Below are positions 18,368 through 26,885 of a DNA stretch of 64,000 nt, one piece after another. The notes below the pieces were generated by a model that did not search any database, was not told where the DNA came from, and saw only the letters and a program-made list of their open reading frames with translations. Numbering within the stretch: position 1 is the first letter of the stretch; every line of letters starts with the position of its first letter. The position numbers and the translations under genes are program-made. Location of the stretch: positions 46,696 through 110,695 of the forward strand of contig JAQTSO010000002.1 in the NCBI GenBank assembly GCA_028711215.1. Direction: 5' to 3'. Source of the DNA: Endomicrobiaceae bacterium. Its GTDB lineage: Bacteria; Elusimicrobiota; Endomicrobiia; Endomicrobiales; Endomicrobiaceae.

Positions 18368-18655
18368 ATGGCAAAGTATGAAATAAAAGGTGTTGTTGTT
18401 GGTTCTTTGGTTAAAAATTTTCCAGTTGTGTTTGCATTGTTGGGTGCATTGATTGGTATTTTTACATTCTTTATATTCCCAACGGAATTAGCAGCTAATC
18501 TGGGTTTTGGTGCAAAACTATTGTCTTGGTTAATCTTTATCGTTCTATACACACTGATAATGTCAGTGGGTGTAATTGCTATTGCATGGATTTATAATTT
18601 TATCGTTGGTAAAATTGGCAAGGGTGCGGTTTTAGAATTAGAACAAGCAGAATAA
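18368..18655 (+). CDS. Small membrane protein, DUF3566-like (tentative)
   Basis: 95 residues. Two long hydrophobic segments (about 17-40 and 48-82) and a polar end with IYNFIVGKIGKGAVLELEQ. The closing pattern (YN, then a Gly-rich stretch and an acidic strand) is shared by DUF3566-like small transmembrane proteins, but the resemblance is only by eye. A consensus promoter, GGGAGG ribosome site and strong terminator frame it as a single-gene, well-expressed unit. The function is unknown. Confidence 0.7.
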   Translation: MAKYEIKGVVVGSLVKNFPVVFALLGALIGIFTFFIFPTELAANLGFGAKLLSWLIFIVLYTLIMSVGVIAIAWIYNFIVGKIGKGAVLELEQAE

Positions 18656-18668
18656 TTTATAAACATAA

Positions 18669-18711
18669 TCGGTCTGCTATAGGGATATAGCAGACCGAAT
18701 TTATTTTTTTA
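18669..18711 (+). terminator. Rho-independent terminator
   Basis: Perfect 12-bp stem, 18669-18680 with 18687-18698 (TCGGTCTGCTAT and its complement), six-base loop, followed by ATTTATTTTTTT. It ends the small membrane protein unit and isolates it from the histidine kinase gene. Confidence 0.93.
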
Positions 18712-18727
18712 GAAAAGGGTATTTTTG

Positions 18728-20155
18728 ATGAGTCTAAGATTTAAGTTTACCCTGTACATCTCAGTCCTTTTGCTGTTGGTTATCATAGGCGTGTCATATA
18801 ACATATACGTAACCCAGAAGAAATTTCTTACACATCAATTTTCAGAAACAAGAGAAAAAACATTAACCAGTTTTGTTGCAATGTGCAATGAAGCATTGAA
18901 ATTAAAAGATGAATTGCAGGTATATAATGCAATAGAACTTTTGATTAAAACATATAATCCGGCTGTGGTTTATGCCGGCTATGTCAGCGTTAACAATGTT
19001 AATATGTATTTGTCGAGAGACAATAATAAAAATATTGATTCTGAATTTAAGCCGAGAATAAGAAAAGTAAGAACAGAATATTCCGAGAACTATTACTCAT
19101 TAAGCGGTGAAAAAATCTATGAGCATTCGGCTCCGTTAAAAATTGACGGTGAAAATATCGGAACTTTTGTGGTGGGTTTTTCTCAAGACTACATGGAAAA
19201 ACAAATCAGCGTCGGTATTTCCAAAATGACAACGCAAATAAAACTTGTGTCATATGTTGCCATGATAATAGGTATTTTGCTTGCCAATTTCTTAGGTTAC
19301 ACATTTACTAAACCGTTAAAATTGCTTACGGAAGCATCGGAAGAAATTACAAAGGGAAATCTTGATGTCGAAATTAAATTAAAAAGAAAAGATGAAATAG
19401 GTGTTCTTTTTAACACGTTTAACAATATGGCTAAACAGGTAAAAGAGCTTGATTCAATGAAAGACAGTTTCGTCTCGAGTGTTTCTCATGAATTGAGATC
19501 GCCGTTATCGGCAATAGACGGATATTGTGATTTATTAATAGACGGGGTTAATCAGGGGCATCCTCAGGAACAGCAATTAAAAGGTTTGCAAATAATCAAA
19601 CAGGCGACGGTAAGACTTACAAGTTTCATAAACAATATTTTGGATTTGGCAAAAATTAAGGCTAACAAGTTAGAAATCAGAAGAGCGGAAACAGATATAG
19701 TCGCACTTATTTCAGAGATAGTTTCTTTATACGAACCTTTAGCCGTTCAACAAAAGAAAACAATCAGTTTAGATATAGTTTTCAAGACATCAATAATTAT
19801 AAATGCCGATGCTGAAAAAATAAAACAAATAATAACGAATTTAGTAAGTAATGCAATGAAGTTTACAAAAGAAAACGGCAATATTATACTTAAAGTTTTG
19901 GAAAATTCAACAGGTTACGGTGATAATTATGTTGAAATATGGGTTAAAGATGACGGGATAGGAATTCCAAAACATCAGGTTGACCTTGTTTTTGAAAAGT
20001 TTTTCCAAGTACAGGACGGGCAATTTAAAAGGCCAAAAGGTACGGGTTTGGGACTAACAATAGTTGCCGAGATGATAAAATTACATAAAGGATATGTTTG
20101 GGCAGAAAGTGATTTAGGGTGCGGTACAACATTTAAATTTGTTCTGCCAAAATAA
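18728..20155 (+). CDS. Membrane sensor histidine kinase
   Basis: 475 residues from ATG 18728 (an in-frame TTG lies directly before it). Layout: TM1 about 8-28, a periplasmic sensing region about 30-170, TM2 about 173-195, HAMP about 195-245, HisKA with SVSHELRSPLSAI (phospho-His254), then a HATPase domain with the N-box NLVSNAMKFT, DDGIGIP and GTGLGLTI. It should autophosphorylate and pass phosphate to the receiver proteins encoded directly downstream. The signal sensed is unknown. The next regulator starts four bases after its stop. Confidence 0.93.
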   Translation: MSLRFKFTLYISVLLLLVIIGVSYNIYVTQKKFLTHQFSETREKTLTSFVAMCNEALKLKDELQVYNAIELLIKTYNPAVVYAGYVSVNNVNMYLSRDNNKNIDSEFKPRIRKVRTEYSENYYSLSGEKIYEHSAPLKIDGENIGTFVVGFSQDYMEKQISVGISKMTTQIKLVSYVAMIIGILLANFLGYTFTKPLKLLTEASEEITKGNLDVEIKLKRKDEIGVLFNTFNNMAKQVKELDSMKDSFVSSVSHELRSPLSAIDGYCDLLIDGVNQGHPQEQQLKGLQIIKQATVRLTSFINNILDLAKIKANKLEIRRAETDIVALISEIVSLYEPLAVQQKKTISLDIVFKTSIIINADAEKIKQIITNLVSNAMKFTKENGNIILKVLENSTGYGDNYVEIWVKDDGIGIPKHQVDLVFEKFFQVQDGQFKRPKGTGLGLTIVAEMIKLHKGYVWAESDLGCGTTFKFVLPK

Positions 20156-20159
20156 TAAT

Positions 20160-21095
20160 ATGACAAAAGTTTTAGTAGTTGATGACGAACCGTTTTTAAA
20201 GGAAATGCTGTATGATATATTTACTATGGCTGGATATGATGTTATTACTGCGGAAAACGGTAAAGAGGGATTAGATAAAATATACGGTGAAAGTCCGGAT
20301 TTTGTTATTTTAGATTGCTCAATGCCGATAATGGACGGATTTGAAGTATTGACAATTATCAGAAAAGAAGCAAGATTTGTTAATTTGCCTGTTATAATGC
20401 TTACTGCTTTGGCAGGTGATGCCGAGCAAATTAAGGGTTTGAGTCTCGGGGTGGATGATTATATCACAAAACCTTTTAAATCTTCGGTATTACTTACGAA
20501 AGTAAAAAATATTTTAGAAAGAAAGAAACAAAGTTTGGATGTCAATCCTTTAACGTCGTTACCGGGTAATGTTTCAATACAAAAGTATATAGAATCAAAA
20601 ATTGCAAGTAAAAGCGATTTTTCAATATTATATTTTGACTTGGCAAATTTTAAAAGTTTTAACGATAAATACGGTTTTTTTGCGGGAGATAATGTCATAC
20701 GATTTACGGCAAGTGTTTTAGAAAAATCTTTGAAAGAATTTGGGAAAAATGATAGTTGTTTGATCGGGCATATAGGCGGGGATGATTTTGTCGTTATATC
20801 ACCGATAGATTTGGAAATTAAAATTGCAGAAAAAGTTATAGAATTGTTTGATGCGGGAATTAAGGATTTTTATAACAAGGAAGATTTAGAAAAAGGATAC
20901 ATTGTTTCAATTGACAGAAATGACAATATCCAAAACTTTCCGATAATGACAATTTCTATAAGTATTATAGTGACAAATATTGCCGATATTGTGGATTTTG
21001 AAGATGTGGCACAAAGAGCTTCAGAACTTAAAAAAATTGCTAAAAAAAATAGTAAAAGTTCATATGTCTTTGAACGCAGAAAGTATGGCAGATAA
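20160..21095 (+). CDS. Response regulator with a degenerate GGDEF domain
   Basis: 311 residues from ATG 20160. Residues 1-120 are a receiver with acidic pocket DDE, phospho-Asp52 in LDCSMPIMDG and Lys104 in YITKPF. Residues about 128-305 follow the GGDEF fold (NPLTSLPGN, LYFDLANFKSFNDKYGF), but the signature is GGDDF at 206-210 instead of GG(D/E)EF. Many GGDDF proteins are weak or non-catalytic, so diguanylate cyclase activity is uncertain. It is sandwiched between a histidine kinase and an OmpR-type regulator, so phosphorylation by that kinase is likely. Confidence 0.88.
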   Translation: MTKVLVVDDEPFLKEMLYDIFTMAGYDVITAENGKEGLDKIYGESPDFVILDCSMPIMDGFEVLTIIRKEARFVNLPVIMLTALAGDAEQIKGLSLGVDDYITKPFKSSVLLTKVKNILERKKQSLDVNPLTSLPGNVSIQKYIESKIASKSDFSILYFDLANFKSFNDKYGFFAGDNVIRFTASVLEKSLKEFGKNDSCLIGHIGGDDFVVISPIDLEIKIAEKVIELFDAGIKDFYNKEDLEKGYIVSIDRNDNIQNFPIMTISISIIVTNIADIVDFEDVAQRASELKKIAKKNSKSSYVFERRKYGR

Positions 21096-21120
21096 AATTC
21101 TATTGTGGTGAGGTTTTAAA

Positions 21121-21819
21121 ATGATAGAAAACAACAAAATCGTTATAGTTGATGACGAAGAAGAACTCAGGGAATTAGTGGCAGATGTTTTGGGGCGCGA
21201 TAATTTTAAAGTTATAAAATGTGCAGATACGGACGAGGGGTATAAAAGAATTTTAAAGTCAAAACCCGATTTGGCTATTCTTGACGTCAAAATGCCTCAA
21301 ATCGGCGGCATAGAACTTTGCAGATTATTAAGATCGGACCCTGTAACAAAAAACATGCCGGTCATTATGCTTACGGTTGAATCTACGGAAACCGATAAAG
21401 TTATAGGGCTTGGCGTCGGGGCTGATGACTATATAACAAAACCTTTCAGCAATAAGGAATTGGTGGCAAGAGTCAGAGCATTGTTAAGACGCACTGCAAG
21501 AAAAGATGTGTCAAATTGTATTAAATCTGACGGTTTATTAATGAATTTGGACGCAAGGACAGTAATAATTAATTCAAAAGAAATAAAATTAAGGCCAAAA
21601 GAATTTGATTTATTGCACATGTTTTTACTTAAACCAAACATTGTTCTCTCCAGAGATTTTATTTTGGAAAATGTTTTTGAATATAATGTTGCCGTGACTA
21701 CAAGAACAATAGATACCCACATAAAAAATTTGAGACAGGCATTAGGAAGTTGGGCAGATAAAATAATTACAATTTTTGGCAGGGGATTTAAATTTGTCCC
21801 AAATGTAAGAAAAAAATAA
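21121..21819 (+). CDS. OmpR/PhoB-family response regulator
   Basis: 232 residues. Receiver domain 1-118 with DDEEE, phospho-Asp55 in LDVKMPQ and Lys107 in YITKPF; C-terminal winged helix about 130-230 with LRPKEFDLLHMFL, TRTIDTHIKNLRQALG and the closing IFGRGFKFV. It should bind DNA as a phosphorylation-induced dimer. AGGTTT lies before the start, weak as a ribosome site. The PorV-TPR gene begins 33 bases downstream and is a natural candidate target, but that is inference. Confidence 0.94.
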   Translation: MIENNKIVIVDDEEELRELVADVLGRDNFKVIKCADTDEGYKRILKSKPDLAILDVKMPQIGGIELCRLLRSDPVTKNMPVIMLTVESTETDKVIGLGVGADDYITKPFSNKELVARVRALLRRTARKDVSNCIKSDGLLMNLDARTVIINSKEIKLRPKEFDLLHMFLLKPNIVLSRDFILENVFEYNVAVTTRTIDTHIKNLRQALGSWADKIITIFGRGFKFVPNVRKK

Positions 21820-21852
21820 AAAATTTGATATAATCTAAAAAGGGTTTATTAT

Positions 21853-23988
21853 ATGAAAATAAAAAAAATAATGTCAGCCGTTTTTGCGTTGAGTTTCTTG
21901 TTTGTTTATTCAAATTCCCATGCCGGTTCAATAATATATGCTTTAAATCCTGATCCTGTTTCAGCTGCCATGGCTGATTCAGGTGTGGCTCTTATTTCAA
22001 ATGTAATGACAGGCACTGTCATTAATCCTGCTTCAACTGTCGGTATTTACAGAACGGTTGCTTCATTAGGCGGGTCAAATATGACAGGAGATATACAATA
22101 TAATTTTGGTTCAATAGGATTTGCAACGAGCATAGGTATTTTCGGTGCATCATTGATGTATGTTGATTATAATACCGACAAATACTACGATAATGCGGGA
22201 ACCGAAATCGGGATGGGCAAAACAACCGATATGGGGGCAATTCTTACTTATGCATTGCCGCTTAGAAAATACCTGCCGGTATTTATAGATAACGGCGGAG
22301 TAGGTATTAATTTCAAAATAATGAGAAGCACATTGGCAGATTATATTTCCGAAACATTGGCAGTTGATGTCGGAGGTATTTTGACAGTCCCCAAAATGAG
22401 AAATTTTACTCTGGGTTTTGCTTTGAAAAATCTTGGGACGTCGGAAAAGTTTGTTAAGACCGCATCGGAACTTCCGCAAATGATGACAGTCGGTTTGGGA
22501 TACAGTAATCTTAATTTTTATAATTTGAAATTGGCTTTTGATTTTACCGACCAGAAACAGTATGAAGATTTTACATCCGTGGGTTGCTCAATAAGTCCGG
22601 TATATTTTATGACTTTAAGGGCAGGTGTAAAATTTGGCGGAGATTCATTACTGAATAATACCAGAATGGGTGTGGGGTTACAATTTGAGACCGTAAGTTT
22701 TGATTATGCTTTCATTCCGTCGTTGGATTTAAATGCGACACACAGTTTTAATTTAAGTTTTGCTTTTGGTTCTTTTTCAAACCAGAGAACCGCATATGAA
22801 TATTATTTAACGGAACATTTCAGACAGGCTCAGGCAAATTTTTATGCAAAAGATTTTGTAAAGTCAAGACAGCAATTTGACGATATTTTATCTGTTTATC
22901 CCGATCACAAACCTTCTCAGGAATATTTAAGAAAAACAATAGAAGAACTTGAAAAAATTGATGATTATAATTTTGCAATAGTCAACAAGTATATGAAAAA
23001 AGCGAATAAGGCAAGAGAAAATAACAATGTTGTAAAAGCAGATCAGTATTATAGAAAAGTTTTAGATTTGGACCCTGAAAACAGAGTTGCAAAATCTGCT
23101 ATAGAAGATATTGAAACGGCAACAACAGATGTAAAAGTTTTACAGGAGAGAGACGCTAACAGTGACAGAATAGTTTATTTGTGGGGAAGATACCAGAAAT
23201 TTTATAAAAAAGGTGACATAGTCAGAGCAAAGAATTCTCTAAAATATTTGTTGGATATTGATCCGCAGAATGCACTTGCAAAAGAAAAAATGGTCGATGT
23301 TGATAATCAGTTGTCAAAAATCGCATCCGATAAAGCAAACGATATTTATGATCAGGCTATGAAATATTATAACAAGGGCAATTATGAGGAAGCTATCAAA
23401 TATTTTGAAGCAGTTATAGTTGCAGCCCCGCACAGACTTGACGTACGTGCATTAATTGAAAAATCAGAAAGAAATATTCAGGAAATAGCAGAATATAAGA
23501 GATTAACCGCCTTAGAAAAAGAACAGGATAAAGTCAGAGGTAAACTTGTCGATTATTTTGAAGACGGTCTTAAAAATTATGAAAAAGGCAGATATGAAGC
23601 TGCAGTTGAATATTTTAAAAAGGCAAAAGATATTTCAGAAAAATATGAATTTAATGAATACTATAAAAATGCAAATAATTATATAGCCAAAATGAGTAGG
23701 AGCCTGTCCGAAGAATATTATAAAAAAGGTTTTAATGCATTCAGAACAAATAATTTTGAATTGGCGGCACAGTCTTATAAGAAAGCACTGGAATATAATC
23801 CGGGCAATACTTCCGCTTCATTTGAACTTGACAGGGTTGCAGATGCGGTTTCTCAAAAATATTATGAAGAAGGTATGAACGCATACAGCAGCAACGATAT
23901 GGAAAAAGCCAGAGAATATTTGAGAAAAGCATTATATTATAAACCTGACAAAACCGAAGCAAAAAGAGCTCTTGACAGAATCAGATAA
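21853..23988 (+). CDS. PorV/PorQ-like outer-membrane protein with C-terminal TPR repeats
   Basis: 711 residues. Signal peptide 1-25 (MKIKKIMSAVFALSFLFVYSNSHAG). Residues about 26-310 look like a PorV/UPF0164-type beta-barrel: ALNPDPVSAAMADSGVALISN and INPASTVGIYR at the start, regular short beta strands, and VSFDYAFIPSLDLNATHSFNLSFAFGSF at the end. From about 315 it becomes a chain of TPR-like helical repeats (NNNVVKADQYYRKVLDLDPEN, YNKGNYEEAIKYFEAV, NNFELAAQSYKKALEYNPGN). The barrel would sit in the outer membrane with the TPRs in the periplasm as a docking platform. A secreted FlgD/CTD-like domain protein is encoded next. Confidence 0.8.
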   Translation: MKIKKIMSAVFALSFLFVYSNSHAGSIIYALNPDPVSAAMADSGVALISNVMTGTVINPASTVGIYRTVASLGGSNMTGDIQYNFGSIGFATSIGIFGASLMYVDYNTDKYYDNAGTEIGMGKTTDMGAILTYALPLRKYLPVFIDNGGVGINFKIMRSTLADYISETLAVDVGGILTVPKMRNFTLGFALKNLGTSEKFVKTASELPQMMTVGLGYSNLNFYNLKLAFDFTDQKQYEDFTSVGCSISPVYFMTLRAGVKFGGDSLLNNTRMGVGLQFETVSFDYAFIPSLDLNATHSFNLSFAFGSFSNQRTAYEYYLTEHFRQAQANFYAKDFVKSRQQFDDILSVYPDHKPSQEYLRKTIEELEKIDDYNFAIVNKYMKKANKARENNNVVKADQYYRKVLDLDPENRVAKSAIEDIETATTDVKVLQERDANSDRIVYLWGRYQKFYKKGDIVRAKNSLKYLLDIDPQNALAKEKMVDVDNQLSKIASDKANDIYDQAMKYYNKGNYEEAIKYFEAVIVAAPHRLDVRALIEKSERNIQEIAEYKRLTALEKEQDKVRGKLVDYFEDGLKNYEKGRYEAAVEYFKKAKDISEKYEFNEYYKNANNYIAKMSRSLSEEYYKKGFNAFRTNNFELAAQSYKKALEYNPGNTSASFELDRVADAVSQKYYEEGMNAYSSNDMEKAREYLRKALYYKPDKTEAKRALDRIR

Positions 23989-24019
23989 TTTTAAACATCT
24001 TATCGGTTAAAAAGAAAAA

Positions 24020-24457
24020 ATGAAAAAAATAATTTTAATCTTAATTTTAATGTCTGCCGTAACGACAGTTTTGCAGGCAGAGGTAAAAGTTTTCCCTAAT
24101 CCCTGGATACCGGAATCAGGGCAGTCTCTTGCCTCAACCGGAGATACAAAAAAACACGGAAGTCTTGATGCCGACGGATGGATTAAATTTGAGTTTATTG
24201 ACTATGCCACAGAGCCTGTTTCTTCAGGCGAACTTGTAATTTATGATGTTTTGGGCAATCTCATCAGAAGAAAAGCATGGACACTTCCTGAATATGTTCC
24301 TTTGCCTAATACAAATACTACGGAAGACAGAGACCATACCATACATTGGGACGGAAAAGACAACGGGTACAATTTTGTTCCAAGCGGTGTTTACATCTGG
24401 ATTATTTATGTTGACGGCGGTAAAAAATATAAAGGTAAACTTGTTATTATTCGTTAA
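24020..24457 (+). CDS. Secreted stand-alone FlgD/CTD-like beta-sandwich domain
   Basis: 145 residues: signal peptide 1-20 (MKKIILILILMSAVTTVLQA), then one Ig-like domain. It opens with VFPNPWIP and contains FEFIDYATEPVSSGELVIYDVLGNLIRR, HTIHWDGKDN and closes with SGVYIWIIYVDGGKKYKGKLVIIR. This is the layout of FlgD-Ig and of the C-terminal sorting domains used by type IX secretion, but here it is the whole protein with no cargo. It directly follows the PorV-TPR gene, a known type of partner for such domains. Its last 11 bases overlap the convergent glycosyltransferase gene. Confidence 0.75.
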   Translation: MKKIILILILMSAVTTVLQAEVKVFPNPWIPESGQSLASTGDTKKHGSLDADGWIKFEFIDYATEPVSSGELVIYDVLGNLIRRKAWTLPEYVPLPNTNTTEDRDHTIHWDGKDNGYNFVPSGVYIWIIYVDGGKKYKGKLVIIR

Positions 24458-25592
24458 TGCCCGTCAATTCCAAGTAGATGTTTTCATGTTGTTTAATCAT
24501 ATAATCTATACTGAATGTTTCATTAATAGTCTGTCTCGCATTTAAACTCATTTTGTTTTTTATATCAGGATTTTCTGCCAAAAATAAAATTTTATCCGCA
24601 GTTGCTTTTGTATCGTAAGGTTTAATTAAAAACCCGTTTTCATTATCTTTTATAATTTCCCGTTGCCCGTCAACATCGTTTACAATCGGCACAAGCCCGC
24701 AGCTCATTGCTTCTATTGTTGAAATTGGGAGGCCTTCCCATAATGAAGTCATAATAAAAAAATCGCTGGAATTTAAAATATTTGAAATATCTCTGCGCCA
24801 TCCTAAAAGATAAACATTGTTTTTAAGGTTAAAATTTTTTATTAAATTTTCTAATTTCTTTCTTTCAATGCCGTCTCCGGTTATAATAAATTTATAATTG
24901 CTATTTTTGTTTACAATAATATTTGCAACATTAATAAAATCTTCTAAATTTTTTTGAGGTTTAAAAGGTCCTATTGTAGTAACAAAAATGTCTGTATCTT
25001 TTAAATTTAATTCTCTTTTTAACGATGGGGTACCTTTAATTTTTTTAAAATTTTCAATATCTATTCCCAATCTTACATAGCGATATTGTATTTCTTTTCC
25101 GATACCATAACTCAGACCTTTTTTTATATTTTCAGTGCTTACAGGTATAAGAATTTTTGAAATTTTTGCACAAAACTTTTCAAGCATGATATATAAGTTT
25201 CTTTTAAGAAAAGACTGCGTGCCGTTAAACGGAAATCCGTGAATAGTATGAATTATATTTTTAATACCGGCGGCGAAAGCAGAGCATCTGCCTAAAATAC
25301 CGGCTTTTGAAGAGTGCGTGTGGACAATATCCGGTCTTTCTTTTTTCAATATTTTATATATCTCAAGTCCCGCTTTAAAATCTTTAAAAGGATTTAATTG
25401 TCTTATCAAATCTTTAACAAAATAAATTTTTATTTCATTTGCGGTTTCATTATCCAGTATGCCGCCGAGTCCGCAAATCATAAAAGTTTCAAATTTGTTT
25501 TTATCAAGTTTTTTGCATAAATCTATGGCAACTTTCTGTGCCCCGCCAAGTTCAAGTTTTGTAACGATAATACAAACTTTAATTTTTTTCAT
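24447..25592 (-). CDS. GT4-family glycosyltransferase
   Basis: 381 residues, no membrane segment. GT-B fold: N-domain with KLELGGAQKVAIDLC and DIVHTHSSKAGILGR, C-domain with FVTTIGPFKPQKNLEDFI, ITGDGIERKKLENLI, and the donor-binding EGLPISTIEAMSCGLVPIVNDVDGQREII with the EX7E-type motif. It should add a hexose or N-acetyl-hexosamine to a lipid-linked or surface glycan. Its start overlaps the stop of the FAD enzyme gene by 4 bases (ATGA), so it is translationally coupled and sits at the end of the minus-strand operon with a WecA-like initiator. Confidence 0.9.
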   Translation of the reverse strand: MKKIKVCIIVTKLELGGAQKVAIDLCKKLDKNKFETFMICGLGGILDNETANEIKIYFVKDLIRQLNPFKDFKAGLEIYKILKKERPDIVHTHSSKAGILGRCSAFAAGIKNIIHTIHGFPFNGTQSFLKRNLYIMLEKFCAKISKILIPVSTENIKKGLSYGIGKEIQYRYVRLGIDIENFKKIKGTPSLKRELNLKDTDIFVTTIGPFKPQKNLEDFINVANIIVNKNSNYKFIITGDGIERKKLENLIKNFNLKNNVYLLGWRRDISNILNSSDFFIMTSLWEGLPISTIEAMSCGLVPIVNDVDGQREIIKDNENGFLIKPYDTKATADKILFLAENPDIKNKMSLNARQTINETFSIDYMIKQHENIYLELTGINE

Positions 25593-26878
25593 TTTAAATT
25601 TAATTTATCCGCCAATTTTTTTGCATCTGTTATATTTTTTTCAATAAAGGAATATTCCCATGCTCCGTATCTGCCGATAGAATAGATATCATGAAAATTT
25701 AAAAATTTTATTATCGTGTTCAATATTTTTTGCCGGTTTCTATCAAATATTACATAGGCATAAGGCATATCTATAATATTTGCCGTTATTATTTCGTCAT
25801 CAATACCGATAATCCCGAGATTTATTAAATGTTTTATCGTATCCTGACAGTTTAAGAATTTATTATCTTTGCCTGAAAATTCAACATATAAACAATAGCT
25901 GTTTTTCGGGGCAAGTTTCGGACAGACATTGGAATAAATCCCCACTCTGTAAAACGGATATTTTTTTTCAGGTACATAAATCCAGTGTTTCCCCTTAATA
26001 TTTGCCGGAATTTCCTTTTTATATTTTACGCCTATATTAATGCATCTTACCGATGTGTGATAAAGTTTTTGTGCCGATTCAATAATGTCTGCCGGAGCAT
26101 TTTTTAATTGAAGTATCAGTTCTGTTAACGGTTGGGTTGAAATTAAGTTGTTATATTGAAAATATTTGCCGTTAACAAAAACAGTTTTATTTTTATAATC
26201 TATTTGTCCGGCTTTTGCATTTTTTATAATACTATTTTTTAATTGCTTGTAAAATCCGTTTATTATTTCCCCGCATCCGTTCCTTTGCGGATAATAAAAT
26301 ACGCTGTTATATCCGTAATCTGTTTTATTTTTTTCGTAAGCATATTTTAAAATGCTTCCGGCATCCGGTTTAGGCACGAACGGAGCAGTCCACGAAGCTG
26401 TTAGTTTGGTTAAGTCATAATTCCAAAGTTTTTCATTGTAAGGTTGCATAAAATATTTTGTTATTCCTTCTCCGAACATTGCTTTAGCCCAGTTTATAAA
26501 AGGCATATCGTTATAAATTTTTATATTTTTTCTTGTTTTAATACCGTCAATACATTCCTGTCTTTCTTTTTCCGGAAGATAATATAAATTAGCCTGAAAA
26601 GGAAAAGGAATAAAAGAATTTTTTGTATATATCCATGCATTACGTTGTATAGTTAAAAATTTTTTATTGATTAACTTTTCAAGCAGATTTTTTATCGCAG
26701 AATCTTTTATATGTATAAAATGTCCTGAATAATCAAAGGTAAAACCGTCTTCTTTTATTGATTTGCACAGTCCGCCGACTTGATTTGATTTTTCAAATAA
26801 AATATACGGTTTTTTTGTAAAATAACCAAAAGATAGTCCGCTGATTCCTGCGCCGATAATAATATTATTACTTATCAT
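25589..26878 (-). CDS. FAD-dependent amine-oxidase-fold protein
   Basis: 429 residues. The N-terminal dinucleotide motif is IIIGAGISGLSFGYF, followed by YILFEKSNQVGGLC and YSGHFIHI, as in the amine oxidase / protoporphyrinogen oxidase-like superfamily that also includes UDP-galactopyranose mutase. The middle part (MFGEGITKYFMQPYNEKLW) and the C-terminal GRYGAWEYSFIEKNITDAKKLAD, which closes the FAD site, are typical of surface-polysaccharide cluster members of this superfamily. A sugar mutase or oxidoreductase role is plausible from the neighbours (WecA-like and GT4), but the substrate is not visible. Confidence 0.8.
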   Translation of the reverse strand: MISNNIIIGAGISGLSFGYFTKKPYILFEKSNQVGGLCKSIKEDGFTFDYSGHFIHIKDSAIKNLLEKLINKKFLTIQRNAWIYTKNSFIPFPFQANLYYLPEKERQECIDGIKTRKNIKIYNDMPFINWAKAMFGEGITKYFMQPYNEKLWNYDLTKLTASWTAPFVPKPDAGSILKYAYEKNKTDYGYNSVFYYPQRNGCGEIINGFYKQLKNSIIKNAKAGQIDYKNKTVFVNGKYFQYNNLISTQPLTELILQLKNAPADIIESAQKLYHTSVRCINIGVKYKKEIPANIKGKHWIYVPEKKYPFYRVGIYSNVCPKLAPKNSYCLYVEFSGKDNKFLNCQDTIKHLINLGIIGIDDEIITANIIDMPYAYVIFDRNRQKILNTIIKFLNFHDIYSIGRYGAWEYSFIEKNITDAKKLADKLNLK

Positions 26879-26885
26879 ATTTTAT

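Noticed and set aside
22800-23988. Periodic helical repeats in the C-terminus of the PorV-TPR protein considered as a DNA repeat
   Set aside because: The repeats are at protein level (TPR) with diverged codons; no direct DNA repeat is visible.
24243-24545. 100-codon frame overlapping the CTD-like gene and the glycosyltransferase end
   Set aside because: No ribosome site, entirely within two better supported genes in other frames.
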